Below are positions 52,291 to 61,871 of a stretch of DNA of 64,000 nt, piece by piece. The position numbers and the translations under genes are program-made. Numbering within the stretch: position 1 is the first letter of the stretch; every line of letters begins with the position of its first letter. The stretch is from positions 1 through 64,000 of the forward strand of contig NZ_JAFELM010000039.1 in the NCBI RefSeq assembly GCF_016890225.1. The letters run 5' to 3'. The notes beneath the pieces are model-generated. The model ran no database searches, was not told where the DNA came from, and was given only the letters and a program-made list of their open reading frames with translations. This DNA comes from Bacillus suaedaesalsae (GTDB taxonomy: Bacteria > Bacillota > Bacilli > Bacillales > SA4).

Positions 52291-53157
52291 ATGAAAGGAA
52301 TTATCTTAGCAGGCGGTTCAGGAACAAGACTGTATCCCATTACGAAGTCAGTTTCCAAACAGCTTTTACCGATATACGATAAACCGATGGTATATTACCC
52401 ACTTTCAGTATTAATGTTAGCTGGAATTAGAGAAATATTAATCATCTCAACACCTCGTGATATTCCACAATTTCAGGAGTTACTAAAAGATGGAAGCGAC
52501 TTAGGACTTTCCTTTACATACAAGGTACAAGAAGAACCAAAAGGACTTGCTGAAGCATTCATATTAGGTGAAGAGTTTATTGGTGATGATAATGTTGCAC
52601 TTGTATTAGGCGATAACATCTTTTACGGGCAAGGATTGACCGAAACGTTAAATAGAGCCGGCAGTTTAAAAGAAGGTGCCATGATCTTTGGTTATTATGT
52701 AAAAGAGCCAAATGCATATGGTGTTGTTGAATTCGATGATAATAATAACGTTATTTCTATTGAAGAAAAACCTGAAAACCCTAAATCTAACTATGCAGTC
52801 CCAGGTCTTTATTTCTATAATAATGATGTTGTTGAGATTGCTAAAAATGTGAAGCCTTCTGCACGCGGAGAATTAGAGATTACTTCTATCAATGAAGAAT
52901 ATTTAAATAGAGGGCAACTTAAGGTTGAGATATTTGGAAGAGGAATGGCTTGGTTAGATACTGGCACACATAGCAGCTTACTTGAGGCAGGAAACTACGT
53001 AGAAGCCGTGCAAAACAGACAAGGGCTATATATCTCTTGTATCGAGGAAATTGCTTATCGAAAAGGCTACATAAATAAGGAACAATTATTAAAATTAGCA
53101 GAGCCATTGTTAAAGACAGATTACGGGCAATACTTAACTAGAATTGCTAATTCTTAA
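52291..53157 (+). CDS. rfbA: Glucose-1-phosphate thymidylyltransferase RfbA
   Basis: 288 aa. [20 protein letters not shown] is the nucleotide-binding signature, with [12 protein letters not shown] and [13 protein letters not shown] further on. It makes dTDP-glucose. The start follows GGAGGGG. It is first in a six-gene unit; neither rfbC nor rfbD follows, so the end product is not dTDP-rhamnose made here. Confidence 0.97.
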   Translation: MKGIILAGGSGTRLYPITKSVSKQLLPIYDKPMVYYPLSVLMLAGIREILIISTPRDIPQFQELLKDGSDLGLSFTYKVQEEPKGLAEAFILGEEFIGDDNVALVLGDNIFYGQGLTETLNRAGSLKEGAMIFGYYVKEPNAYGVVEFDDNNNVISIEEKPENPKSNYAVPGLYFYNNDVVEIAKNVKPSARGELEITSINEEYLNRGQLKVEIFGRGMAWLDTGTHSSLLEAGNYVEAVQNRQGLYISCIEEIAYRKGYINKEQLLKLAEPLLKTDYGQYLTRIANS

Positions 53158-53184
53158 ATTTTATAAAGAAAGTTGGGAGTTCAG

Positions 53185-54240
53185 ATGAAAACATATTTAG
53201 TTACTGGTGGAGCTGGATTTATCGGCTCAAACTTCGTTCATTATATGCTAAATAAATATTCCGATATAAAAATAATTAACGTTGATTTATTAACGTATGC
53301 TGGTAATTTAGAAAATCTAAAAGAAGTTGAAAACAACCCAAATTACCGATTCGTTAATGCGGATATTACTAACAAGGATGCTATTGAACGCATATTTGCT
53401 GAAGAGGAAATTGACTTCGTTGTAAACTTTGCAGCTGAGTCACATGTTGATAGAAGTATCTCAGACCCTGAGATATTCGTAAAAACAAATGTGATTGGAA
53501 CGACAAATCTTCTAAATATCGCAAAGCATAACTGGCTAATAGGTGATGATGAATTTAAAGAAGGAAAGAAATTTTTACATGTTTCTACCGATGAGGTATA
53601 CGGTTCTCTAGGAGAAACTGGCTTTTTCACAGAGGATACACCTTTAGATCCTCATAGTCCATACTCAGCAAGTAAAGCATCATCAGACTTAATGGCAAAA
53701 GCTTACCATGATACATACAAAATGCCGATTAATATTACAAGATGTTCAAATAACTATGGACCTTATCAATTCCCAGAAAAGTTAATACCTCTTGTAATCA
53801 ATAATTGCTTGAATAATACAGACATCCCTGTTTACGGTGATGGTTTAAACATTAGAGATTGGTTATATGTAGAGGATCACTGTAAAGCAATTGATATGGT
53901 CATTAATAACGGTAGACTTGGTGAAGTTTATAATATTGGTGGACATAATGAAAGAACAAACATCCAAATTATTAAAACGATTATTAACTATTTAAACGAG
54001 AAGGTTAATGGCAACATTACTGAGGATCTTATTAAATACGTAAAAGATCGTAAAGGCCATGACCGTAGATACGGAATTGATCCTACAAAAATTACAAATG
54101 AACTAGGTTGGGAACCTGAAACAAAATTTGAAGATGGTATTATCAAAACGATTGAATGGTATCTATCTAATAAAGAATGGATGGAAAACATCACAAATGA
54201 GACATACCAAGAATATTACAATAAAACCTACAACAAGTAA
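53185..54240 (+). CDS. rfbB: dTDP-glucose 4,6-dehydratase RfbB
   Basis: 351 aa, short-chain dehydrogenase fold: TGGAGFIGSNFVHYM (NAD site), NFAAESHVDRSI, STDEVYGSLGE and YSASKASSDLM with the catalytic Tyr and Lys. It converts dTDP-glucose to dTDP-4-keto-6-deoxyglucose. The start at 53185 has GGGAG six bases upstream. Confidence 0.97.
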   Translation: MKTYLVTGGAGFIGSNFVHYMLNKYSDIKIINVDLLTYAGNLENLKEVENNPNYRFVNADITNKDAIERIFAEEEIDFVVNFAAESHVDRSISDPEIFVKTNVIGTTNLLNIAKHNWLIGDDEFKEGKKFLHVSTDEVYGSLGETGFFTEDTPLDPHSPYSASKASSDLMAKAYHDTYKMPINITRCSNNYGPYQFPEKLIPLVINNCLNNTDIPVYGDGLNIRDWLYVEDHCKAIDMVINNGRLGEVYNIGGHNERTNIQIIKTIINYLNEKVNGNITEDLIKYVKDRKGHDRRYGIDPTKITNELGWEPETKFEDGIIKTIEWYLSNKEWMENITNETYQEYYNKTYNK

Positions 54241-54254
54241 GAGAAGGGATTGCG

Positions 54255-56249
54255 ATGATTAGAGGTTTAAAAAGTAAAATAAAAAACTATCTATTAAGAC
54301 ATACAATCAACGAGGTTAACGTTACAAGTACCAACATTAACATATCTGTTGGGAAACTACGTCCCTTTCCTCTTATAAATAGGTATGTAGTATTCAAGGA
54401 TCGTCAATCTGGCAGAAGAATTGAGAAAAAAGTAAATGGTCAAACGGCTTCTTTACAAATAAGCGAACTACAAGATGTATCTAGTATGGGAACATTCGAT
54501 GTTTACTTAAAGACTTTTCTCTTGATATCAAACCTGAAGCAGCGGTCTAAACATAGAAAAAAACTTATCAAAAATGATTATGAAGATAAGTCATTAAAGA
54601 TAAAGGTTATTCAGACGAAAAACAATAACCTCTCAATAAAAGTGGATGAAATTCTGTTCCACCACAAAGTTGTTGACCTTAAAGCTTTGGGTGGTAATGT
54701 ATCCATCCAGGGCCAATTGGTCGCAAACAAAAATATTGTCCCAGACTCCTTTGAGATTATATTTATCCGACGTGATAACAAGAAAAGTCATAGTTACAGA
54801 CTTGATTTAAAATCATTAGAACATAATGTCTACGAATATTTTGGAATTCTTCCTATCAAGAAGATAAGACAAGATTTAGTAATGAACTCAAGATGGGATA
54901 CTGTTATACAAGTTCGTGATGAACATCATACAGTTATTCAAAGAGAGCTTGTTAACTTAAATGAATATCGGGAGTTCCCAAGAGAAGAGCAAAGATATCT
55001 ATTTAATATAGAAGATGAAGAAAATGTACTTGCCTTCTATGCAACAATGGGGATTCAAAGTTTAGCTTTATGGTATACCGATAAAGCCCAATTTGAGAAA
55101 ACCTATAACATTGCAAAAGGGAAAAGTATTTTCAATGATACATGTGAGGATGAACCATTAGATTCTAAGATGGTATTCTTTGAAAGCTTCTTTGGCAAAA
55201 ATTATTCGGGTAGTCCTAAATATATCTATGAAGAAATGTTACGAAACGAGAAATTTCGAGATTATACGTTCGTGTGGTCATATATAGGGAATAATCCAGA
55301 CGAGATTCCTGGAGACCCTATACTAGTAGATCGCGAAAGAGAGGAGTACTACCGATATTTAGGAAAAGCAAAGTATTGGGTTAACAATATCTTATTCCCT
55401 GTCCATCGGAAGAGAGAAGGAAATCAGTATTTACAAACATGGCATGGTACCCCACTTAAAAAGTTAGGATTTGACATAGAGATTGAGGGTCCAGAGACAT
55501 TAGCTCGGGAAAACTTCTATATTGAATCTCGAAATTGGGATTACTTAATATCTGCTAATCGATATTCTAGTGAAATATTCGGTAGAGCTTTTAAGTTTGA
55601 TAAAGAAATTATTGAAAAAGGTTATCCATTAAATGATATCTTTTATGCAAACGATCTTTCTGAAAAAATTAAAACGATTAAGTCCAAGTTAAATATTCCA
55701 TCTGACAAAAAAGTCATTCTCTATGCACCAACTTGGAGAGACAACGAGATGGTTGGGTCTTGGAAGCATTCATTTAACTTAAAGTTTGATTTAGAGCAAT
55801 TCTACCAACACCTTAAGGATGATTATGTATTAATTTTACGTATGCATCATCTAGTTGCAGAATCTCTACATATAGATGAAAAGTACGAATCATTCGTCTA
55901 TGAACTATCAAAGTATGATGATATTCAGGAACTTTATGTAATCTCGGATATATTAATTACAGATTATTCTTCAGTCTTCTTTGATTATGCAAATTCGAGA
56001 AAGCCAATTTTATTTTATGCATATGATTATGACCTCTATCGTGAGAATATAAGAGGTTTTTATCTAAATATGGAACAGGATTTACCTGGTCCGATTATCA
56101 AAACAAGTCAAGATCTATTAGACTCTATTCTCCATATTGAAAATGTTTCGAAGCAATATCAGGCTAAGTATGAGGACTTCTACAATACTTATTGTTATTT
56201 AGATGATGGTAATGCCTCAAAACGTGTAATTGAGACGGTATTTGATTAA
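54255..56249 (+). CDS. CDP-glycerol glycerophosphotransferase with N-terminal extension
   Basis: 664 aa. Residues 1-300 form a beta-rich unknown region; the C-terminal half is the phosphotransferase (VFFESFFGKNYSGSPKYIYE, LQTWHGTPLKKLGFD, YAPTWRDNEM, RMHHLVAE, ILITDYSSVFFDYANS). AAGGGA precedes the ATG. In the dTDP-sugar operon it probably adds glycerol phosphate to a sugar-containing wall polymer, distinct from the tagD unit. Confidence 0.9.
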   Translation: MIRGLKSKIKNYLLRHTINEVNVTSTNINISVGKLRPFPLINRYVVFKDRQSGRRIEKKVNGQTASLQISELQDVSSMGTFDVYLKTFLLISNLKQRSKHRKKLIKNDYEDKSLKIKVIQTKNNNLSIKVDEILFHHKVVDLKALGGNVSIQGQLVANKNIVPDSFEIIFIRRDNKKSHSYRLDLKSLEHNVYEYFGILPIKKIRQDLVMNSRWDTVIQVRDEHHTVIQRELVNLNEYREFPREEQRYLFNIEDEENVLAFYATMGIQSLALWYTDKAQFEKTYNIAKGKSIFNDTCEDEPLDSKMVFFESFFGKNYSGSPKYIYEEMLRNEKFRDYTFVWSYIGNNPDEIPGDPILVDREREEYYRYLGKAKYWVNNILFPVHRKREGNQYLQTWHGTPLKKLGFDIEIEGPETLARENFYIESRNWDYLISANRYSSEIFGRAFKFDKEIIEKGYPLNDIFYANDLSEKIKTIKSKLNIPSDKKVILYAPTWRDNEMVGSWKHSFNLKFDLEQFYQHLKDDYVLILRMHHLVAESLHIDEKYESFVYELSKYDDIQELYVISDILITDYSSVFFDYANSRKPILFYAYDYDLYRENIRGFYLNMEQDLPGPIIKTSQDLLDSILHIENVSKQYQAKYEDFYNTYCYLDDGNASKRVIETVFD

Positions 56250-56289
56250 TTTAAGTTTAGAAAAAGGAACGTAAAGGTGTGAGTTTGTA

Positions 56290-57576
56290 TTGAAGAAGAA
56301 TGTACTAGTTTTTCCTTGTGGTTCGGAAATCGGGTTAGAAATTCACAATGCTCTAAAGTATGTGAAAAACGTGAAATTATTTGGTGCATCCAGCGTAGCA
56401 GATCATGGAAAGTTCGTTTACAGAAACTATATTGAAGGTCTCCCAAATATTTCTGAAGACAACTTTATTGAGGAATTAAATAATATTGTATCTGAATATA
56501 AGATTGATTATATCTTTCCAGCACACGATAGTGCCGTGTTGAAACTAGCTCAACATAGCGAGAATATTCATGCGGAAGTCATGACTTCTGCTAAAGAAAC
56601 ATGCGAAATATGCAGATCTAAGAAAAAGACGTATGAGTACTTTGCTGAGGAAGATTTCATTGCTCACATGTATACAAATCCTGATGAAGTAACTGAATTT
56701 CCTGTGTTTCTTAAGCCAGATGTCGGACAAGGTTCTAAAGGAATTGCGTTAGCAAAAGATCGAACAGAACTAGAATTCATTTTAAGCAAAAGTGAAGGAT
56801 TGCTAACGTTAGAATATCTTCCTGGTAAAGAATACACAATCGATTGCTTTACAGATCGTAAGGGAGAATTACGCTTCCTTGGAATGAGAGAACGAATAAG
56901 AGTGAAGAGTGGAATTAGTGTAAACTCAGTAAACTCTAAGTACAATGAACCTGTTAAAAAAATTGCTGAAAAGATAAATGAAAAACTTAAGTTCCAAGGA
57001 GTTTGGTTCTTCCAAGTTAAAGAAGACATCAATGGTGAGTTTAAGTTATTAGAGATTGCTCCTAGAATTGCTGGAACTATGAGCCTTTATCGTAACGTTG
57101 GAATTAATTTTCCTCAACTTAGCATTCTAGACAGAATGGGATTTGATCTTGATATTATCGAAAATGATTTCACGATTGAAATCGACCGTGCATTAATTAA
57201 CCGTTTCAAGCTAGACATTGAATATGAACGTGTGTATGTTGATTTCGATGATACTGTTACATTAGAAGAGAAGGTTAACCCACTAACGATGATGTTCCTA
57301 TATCAATGCTTATCGAATGATAAAGAACTAATTCTAATTACGAAACATGAAAAAGTCATTTTAGAAACTTTAAAGTCATTAAAGATTGACCCAAATATGT
57401 TTAGTGAAATCGTTCAAATTAAAAAAGACGATGAAAAGTATAAGTACTTGAAAAACGATGTTCCTTCTATCTTTATTGACGATTCATTTGTTGAGAGAAA
57501 GAAAATTAAAGATAACGCCAATATTCCGGTGTTTGATTTAGATTCAATTGAATCTCTAATAGACTGGAGATATTAA
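56290..57576 (+). CDS. ATP-grasp ligase fused to a HAD-like domain
   Basis: 428 aa from a TTG start. Residues 1-300 are a carbamoyl-phosphate-synthase-like ATP-grasp fold: VFPCGSEIGLEIHNAL pre-domain, FPVFLKPDVGQGSKGIALAK, LTLEYLPGKEYTIDCF and FKLLEIAPRIAGTMSLYR with metal ligands. From about 318, VYVDFDDTVTLEEK is a HAD-type DxDxT motif and FIDDSF the second Asp pair. It lies 1 base before the aminotransferase gene. A role in attaching an amino acid or acyl group to an amino sugar is inference. Confidence 0.85.
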   Translation: MKKNVLVFPCGSEIGLEIHNALKYVKNVKLFGASSVADHGKFVYRNYIEGLPNISEDNFIEELNNIVSEYKIDYIFPAHDSAVLKLAQHSENIHAEVMTSAKETCEICRSKKKTYEYFAEEDFIAHMYTNPDEVTEFPVFLKPDVGQGSKGIALAKDRTELEFILSKSEGLLTLEYLPGKEYTIDCFTDRKGELRFLGMRERIRVKSGISVNSVNSKYNEPVKKIAEKINEKLKFQGVWFFQVKEDINGEFKLLEIAPRIAGTMSLYRNVGINFPQLSILDRMGFDLDIIENDFTIEIDRALINRFKLDIEYERVYVDFDDTVTLEEKVNPLTMMFLYQCLSNDKELILITKHEKVILETLKSLKIDPNMFSEIVQIKKDDEKYKYLKNDVPSIFIDDSFVERKKIKDNANIPVFDLDSIESLIDWRY

Positions 57577-57577
57577 T

Positions 57578-58708
57578 ATGACCAACAAACCAACAAAGTT
57601 TGATTCACTTATTAATGTTACACAACCTAAGCTTCCAGATTTCAATGAATTTACAAAGCATTTAAAAGATATCTGGGACCGGAAATGGTTGACGAACGAT
57701 GGCCCGAAACATAATCAGTTTAAGGATGAGCTAAAAAATTATCTATCAGCTAACAATGTAGAATTATTTACTAACGGTCATTTAGCGCTTGAGATTGCGA
57801 TAAAGGCTTTAGAGTTAAAAGGGGAAATCATTACTACCCCTTTTACTTTCGCATCAACTACTCACGCAATTGTTAATTGTGGATTAACACCGATATTTTG
57901 TGATGTCGACTCTACCACTTATAATATTGATGTTAATCAAATTGAAAAACATATCACAGATCAAACAAGTGCTATATTAGCTGTACATGTATTTGGAACC
58001 CCTTGTGATGTTGAGGGAATTCAAGAGATTGCAGATAAATATAATTTGAAAGTCATTTATGATGCTGCACACGCATTTGGTGTGGAAATAGACGGAAAGC
58101 CTATTGGTAACTTCGGGGATATTTCTATGTTCAGCTTACATGCAACAAAGGTGTTTAATTCGATTGAGGGTGGCTTATTAACCTTTAATGACGAAACATT
58201 AACGTCAAAGCTGAAAGCCCTTAAAAATTTCGGACTCACAACTCCTGACTCAGTTGACTATGTCGGCACAAATGCAAAAATGAATGAATTCCAAGCTTCC
58301 ATGGGCTTATGTAATTTATCCAATATTGAAGAAGACATTGGCTATAGAAAGTATGTTTCAAAGTTATACACAGAGGGGCTAAAGAATTTATCTAACATCA
58401 CACTTTTATTTCGACAGGAAAATATTAGACACAATTACTCCTACTATCCGGTATTATTAAAAGATGTAAAAATGAGAGATGAGTTACATGAGAATTTAAA
58501 GAAGTATAATATCATTACTAGAAAATATTTTTATCCATTGGTGAATGATTTTAATTGTTATAACTTTGATTCTAGCTTAACTCCGGTTGCAAAAAACATA
58601 AGTGAACGAGTTCTTTGTCTACCCATCTACTCAGACCTTGATCCTGAAGTAGTAAAGGCAATCTGCAACACTATCAGATATGAATTAGGTGAAATGAGCA
58701 ATGACTAA
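57578..58708 (+). CDS. DegT/DnrJ/EryC1 sugar aminotransferase
   Basis: 376 aa PLP enzyme. TNGHLALEIAIKAL, VFGTPCDVEGIQEI, YDAAHAFGVEI and HATKVFNSIEGG with the PLP Lys are visible. It should aminate the 4-keto-6-deoxy sugar made by RfbA/RfbB. It overlaps the next gene by 8 bases. Confidence 0.93.
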   Translation: MTNKPTKFDSLINVTQPKLPDFNEFTKHLKDIWDRKWLTNDGPKHNQFKDELKNYLSANNVELFTNGHLALEIAIKALELKGEIITTPFTFASTTHAIVNCGLTPIFCDVDSTTYNIDVNQIEKHITDQTSAILAVHVFGTPCDVEGIQEIADKYNLKVIYDAAHAFGVEIDGKPIGNFGDISMFSLHATKVFNSIEGGLLTFNDETLTSKLKALKNFGLTTPDSVDYVGTNAKMNEFQASMGLCNLSNIEEDIGYRKYVSKLYTEGLKNLSNITLLFRQENIRHNYSYYPVLLKDVKMRDELHENLKKYNIITRKYFYPLVNDFNCYNFDSSLTPVAKNISERVLCLPIYSDLDPEVVKAICNTIRYELGEMSND

Positions 58709-60551
58709 CTATAAACTCAGTGTCGTAGTGTTAGTTTATAATACTGAAGAATATATACGTGAATGTCTTGACTCGCTTGTCAATCAAACATTAGACGGAA
58801 TAGAAATTATTATGGTTAACGATGAAAGCCCGGATGATAGTTTATCTATCATAGAGGAATATCAAAAACAATATTCTAATATCAAAGTCATTAATCAGAA
58901 AAACAGCGGTGGTGCTGTTGCCGGAAACAACGGTATGAAAATAGCTACCGGTGAGTACATTACGTTGATGGATTCTGATGATGTGGTTCCTCTTGATGCT
59001 TACGAGAAATTGTATAACAAAGCTAAAGAAACTGGTTCGGACATCGTTATTGGAAAGCCAAAGATCCTCCTAAACGGGGAAAAGAAGGATGTTCTTTATA
59101 AGAAAGAACAGTTAGTTTGGGAAAAAGAGCGAACTATCACGAACATTGAAGAGTTCCCTGATATTTTTTACGACGGATTTTACTGGAATAAAATCTATAG
59201 AAGAGAATTCCTTTTTAAGCATGAAGCATTCATGCCACCGGGTATGCTCTATGCGGACCGCCCTATGGTCCATAAAGCATTTCTATACGCAAACCAAATA
59301 CATATCATTCCAGATGTTGTGTATTATTGGAGAAAACGTGCAGAAGATGCAGCTGCGAAATCGATTACCCAATTAAAAGGTGATATTAAAAATTTCTTAG
59401 ATAGAATGGAATCCCTTTATTATCAACTTAAGTATTTTAATGATTTTGGAAATCCTTCTCTAACTGACCAGTTCATGAGAAGAAATTTAGACCGCCTCCT
59501 CTTCCCTATTAAAGGGATCCTAGAGGACCGTGAATTTAGAAATGTTTATGTAGCTGAAGTGAAAAAAGCTCTAGAACTGATTGAAAATGTATATGATAAT
59601 GACCTTGGTATCATCAAAAATCTATATTTTTACATGATCTTAAATAATTTACGCGAAGAGTTAATGTACTACCTTGCGATTGATCCAAAGGGAGAAGTAA
59701 TAGAGGAAGAAGGAAAATATTATTGGTCATTGCCATTCTTCCGAAATCCGTCAGTCGGAATTCCTGATGATTTATTCGAAATTAAAACACTCACAGCTAA
59801 TATTATTAAGATTGATACAATCAAGGTTGTTAATTCTACACTTAGCATCCAAGGAGTAAAGGTACCAGATACGTTTAATGTAAACCAAATTAAATTAGAA
59901 TGTAAATCACAAATCCATAATACTCCTTCTTATATTATTGACTTTACTAAACTATATAATGGTTATTCATTGGAATTTGATTTACAAAATCTAAATTCAA
60001 ACGAACATATCTTTGATTTATATGAGCTAAGTTTAATTGTTGAATACAGTGATTATACAGATAAAATTAGAATGACAAAATCAATGCTAGCTTCTAAAAC
60101 ATCTCTTACATCTGAACGTGAAAATGATTACTATGTACATTTCACAAAGAAAAATAACTTGTCATTAAGAGTGAAAGGTTTCCAGAGTAAGCTCATCGTA
60201 TCTTTGAATCATACAGGAATTAAGGTAAACAGCGATAGCCAAGATGAATTTATCCTTTATGTCAAAGATCGAGCGTCTAAAGAAGAGATCCAGTTTAAGA
60301 AAGAAGCAAATGGTGAACATCATTTAAAATGGTCACACTTCCTGGATCCGAATAGCTACTATAACCTTTACTTACGTGTTTCAAATAATAACTATAGGCT
60401 TTCCAGTCATGCAATTAAAGGATTTAGCACACAATCCTTAAAAGCACAGGGCATAGCGATAGAAATGTTTGAGACAACTAAAGGAAATGTATCACTTCGT
60501 AGTATCTCTACATTAAGTAAATTTGTAGGAACACTTAGAAAGATTATTTAA
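58701..60551 (+). CDS. GT2 glycosyltransferase with C-terminal extension
   Basis: 616 aa. GT2 core in the first ~230 residues: LSVVVLVYNTEEYIRECLDS, SGGAVAGNNGMKIATGEYI and the DxD motif LMDSDDVVP. The C-terminal ~270 residues are beta-rich and similar in style to the N-terminal extension of the protein at 54255. It probably uses the dTDP-amino sugar. Last gene of the rfb unit. Confidence 0.9.
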   Translation: MTNYKLSVVVLVYNTEEYIRECLDSLVNQTLDGIEIIMVNDESPDDSLSIIEEYQKQYSNIKVINQKNSGGAVAGNNGMKIATGEYITLMDSDDVVPLDAYEKLYNKAKETGSDIVIGKPKILLNGEKKDVLYKKEQLVWEKERTITNIEEFPDIFYDGFYWNKIYRREFLFKHEAFMPPGMLYADRPMVHKAFLYANQIHIIPDVVYYWRKRAEDAAAKSITQLKGDIKNFLDRMESLYYQLKYFNDFGNPSLTDQFMRRNLDRLLFPIKGILEDREFRNVYVAEVKKALELIENVYDNDLGIIKNLYFYMILNNLREELMYYLAIDPKGEVIEEEGKYYWSLPFFRNPSVGIPDDLFEIKTLTANIIKIDTIKVVNSTLSIQGVKVPDTFNVNQIKLECKSQIHNTPSYIIDFTKLYNGYSLEFDLQNLNSNEHIFDLYELSLIVEYSDYTDKIRMTKSMLASKTSLTSERENDYYVHFTKKNNLSLRVKGFQSKLIVSLNHTGIKVNSDSQDEFILYVKDRASKEEIQFKKEANGEHHLKWSHFLDPNSYYNLYLRVSNNNYRLSSHAIKGFSTQSLKAQGIAIEMFETTKGNVSLRSISTLSKFVGTLRKII

Positions 60552-60559
60552 ATATAAAG

Positions 60560-60609
60560 CTGACTCAATATTTGGTTGTTGAAGAGCACCATTGTTGAGT
60601 CAGTTTTTT
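60560..60609 (+). terminator. Terminator of the rfb operon
   Basis: CTGACTCAA...TTGAGTCAG stem followed by TTTTTTA. Confidence 0.85.
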
Positions 60610-60687
60610 ATATAATTTTTTTTATATGTAACTACTTCCCTTTTACACACGTCTAATAATTGCTAGTATTTCCTAGTCTCCTACTTA

Positions 60688-60716
60688 TTGACTAGATATA
60701 AGTATCTTGGTATTAT
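60688..60716 (+). promoter_or_regulatory. SigA promoter of the second LCP gene
   Basis: TTGACT, a 17-base spacer and TATTAT, 50 bases before the ATG. Confidence 0.7.
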
Positions 60717-60768
60717 AGCTAAGTTAAATATTGTAAAAAATATTATTATAGAATAGGATTTGGGGAAA

Positions 60769-61713
60769 ATGACAAAACAACGTAACAAGACAAAAAAGCC
60801 AAAGAAATGGCTCTGGATTACATCGAGTATTCTAGGGGTTATTATATTAGCAATTGCTGCCTATGTGTATTCCATCTATCATTCCGTCCAAACCGCTGCT
60901 GATAAAATGTATGAAGCACCTACTCGTGAAGTTTCTAAAAAGCGTGAAGAGAAGGTTGAGTTTGTTAAAAAGGATCCCATCTCAATACTTATTTTAGGTG
61001 TTGATGAAAGATCAAATGATAAGGGTCGTTCCGATACAATGATCGTTATGACGGTAAATCCAGAAGACAAATCCATGAAAATGGTAAGTATTCCTCGTGA
61101 TACAAGAACGGAAATTGTAGGAAGAGGAACTCAAGATAAAATTAACCATGCCTATGCATTTGGCGGGACTGATATGTCAGTTGAAACTGTAGAAAACTTC
61201 TTAGATATTCCAATTGATTATTATGTAAAAGTAAACATGGAAAGCTTTAAAGACATTGTAGATTCTGTAGGTGGAGTCAATGTGAATAACCCATTCGCAT
61301 TTAGCGATGGTGGATTTACTTTTAATAAAGGTGAAATTTCTTTAAACGGTGAACAGGCACTTGCCTACTCAAGAATGAGAAAGAAGGACCCTCGCGGAGA
61401 CTTTGGCCGACAAGATCGTCAAAAGCAAATTATCATGGGCGTCATTCAGAAGGGGGCAAGCTTCTCATCCCTTGGTAAGCATGATGATATCTTTGAAGTG
61501 TTAGGAAGCAATGTTAAAACAAACCTAACATTTGATCAAATGGTGGATATTCAAGCAAACTACAAAGAAGCACGTCATAACCTAGAGCAACTCCAAGTTA
61601 AAGGTGGCGGGGATACGATTAATAAAATTTATTATTATATTGTTCCTGAAGCAGAAAGGCTTGCATTATCTCAGGAGTTTAAAGAGCATTTGGAATTAGT
61701 ACAAGGTAATTAG
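60769..61713 (+). CDS. Second LCP-family glycopolymer ligase
   Basis: 314 aa. Basic cytoplasmic tail, one transmembrane helix (about 14-34), then LILGVDERSNDKGRSDTM, MVSIPRDTRTEIVG and YSRMRKKDPRGDFGRQDRQ. Similar to the protein at 19575 along its whole length. Being next to the rfb operon it may attach that glycan rather than teichoic acid. It has its own promoter and terminator. Confidence 0.94.
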   Translation: MTKQRNKTKKPKKWLWITSSILGVIILAIAAYVYSIYHSVQTAADKMYEAPTREVSKKREEKVEFVKKDPISILILGVDERSNDKGRSDTMIVMTVNPEDKSMKMVSIPRDTRTEIVGRGTQDKINHAYAFGGTDMSVETVENFLDIPIDYYVKVNMESFKDIVDSVGGVNVNNPFAFSDGGFTFNKGEISLNGEQALAYSRMRKKDPRGDFGRQDRQKQIIMGVIQKGASFSSLGKHDDIFEVLGSNVKTNLTFDQMVDIQANYKEARHNLEQLQVKGGGDTINKIYYYIVPEAERLALSQEFKEHLELVQGN

Positions 61714-61830
61714 TTTAAGATCCATACTGCAAGAGTTCAGTTTATTAACTCATATTTCATTTTAAGATTAAGATTGATCTCTGATAGCAAAACTTATCTC
61801 CTTTATTGACTAAAATACTTTAGTTCATAC

Positions 61831-61868
61831 AGAGAAAAATGACCTCACATATGAGGTCATTTTTCTCT
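61831..61868. terminator. Bidirectional terminator
   Basis: AGAGAAAAATGACCTCA...TGAGGTCATTTTTCTCT, a near-perfect 17-bp stem with a tiny loop between convergent genes. Confidence 0.9.
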
Positions 61869-61871
61869 AAT

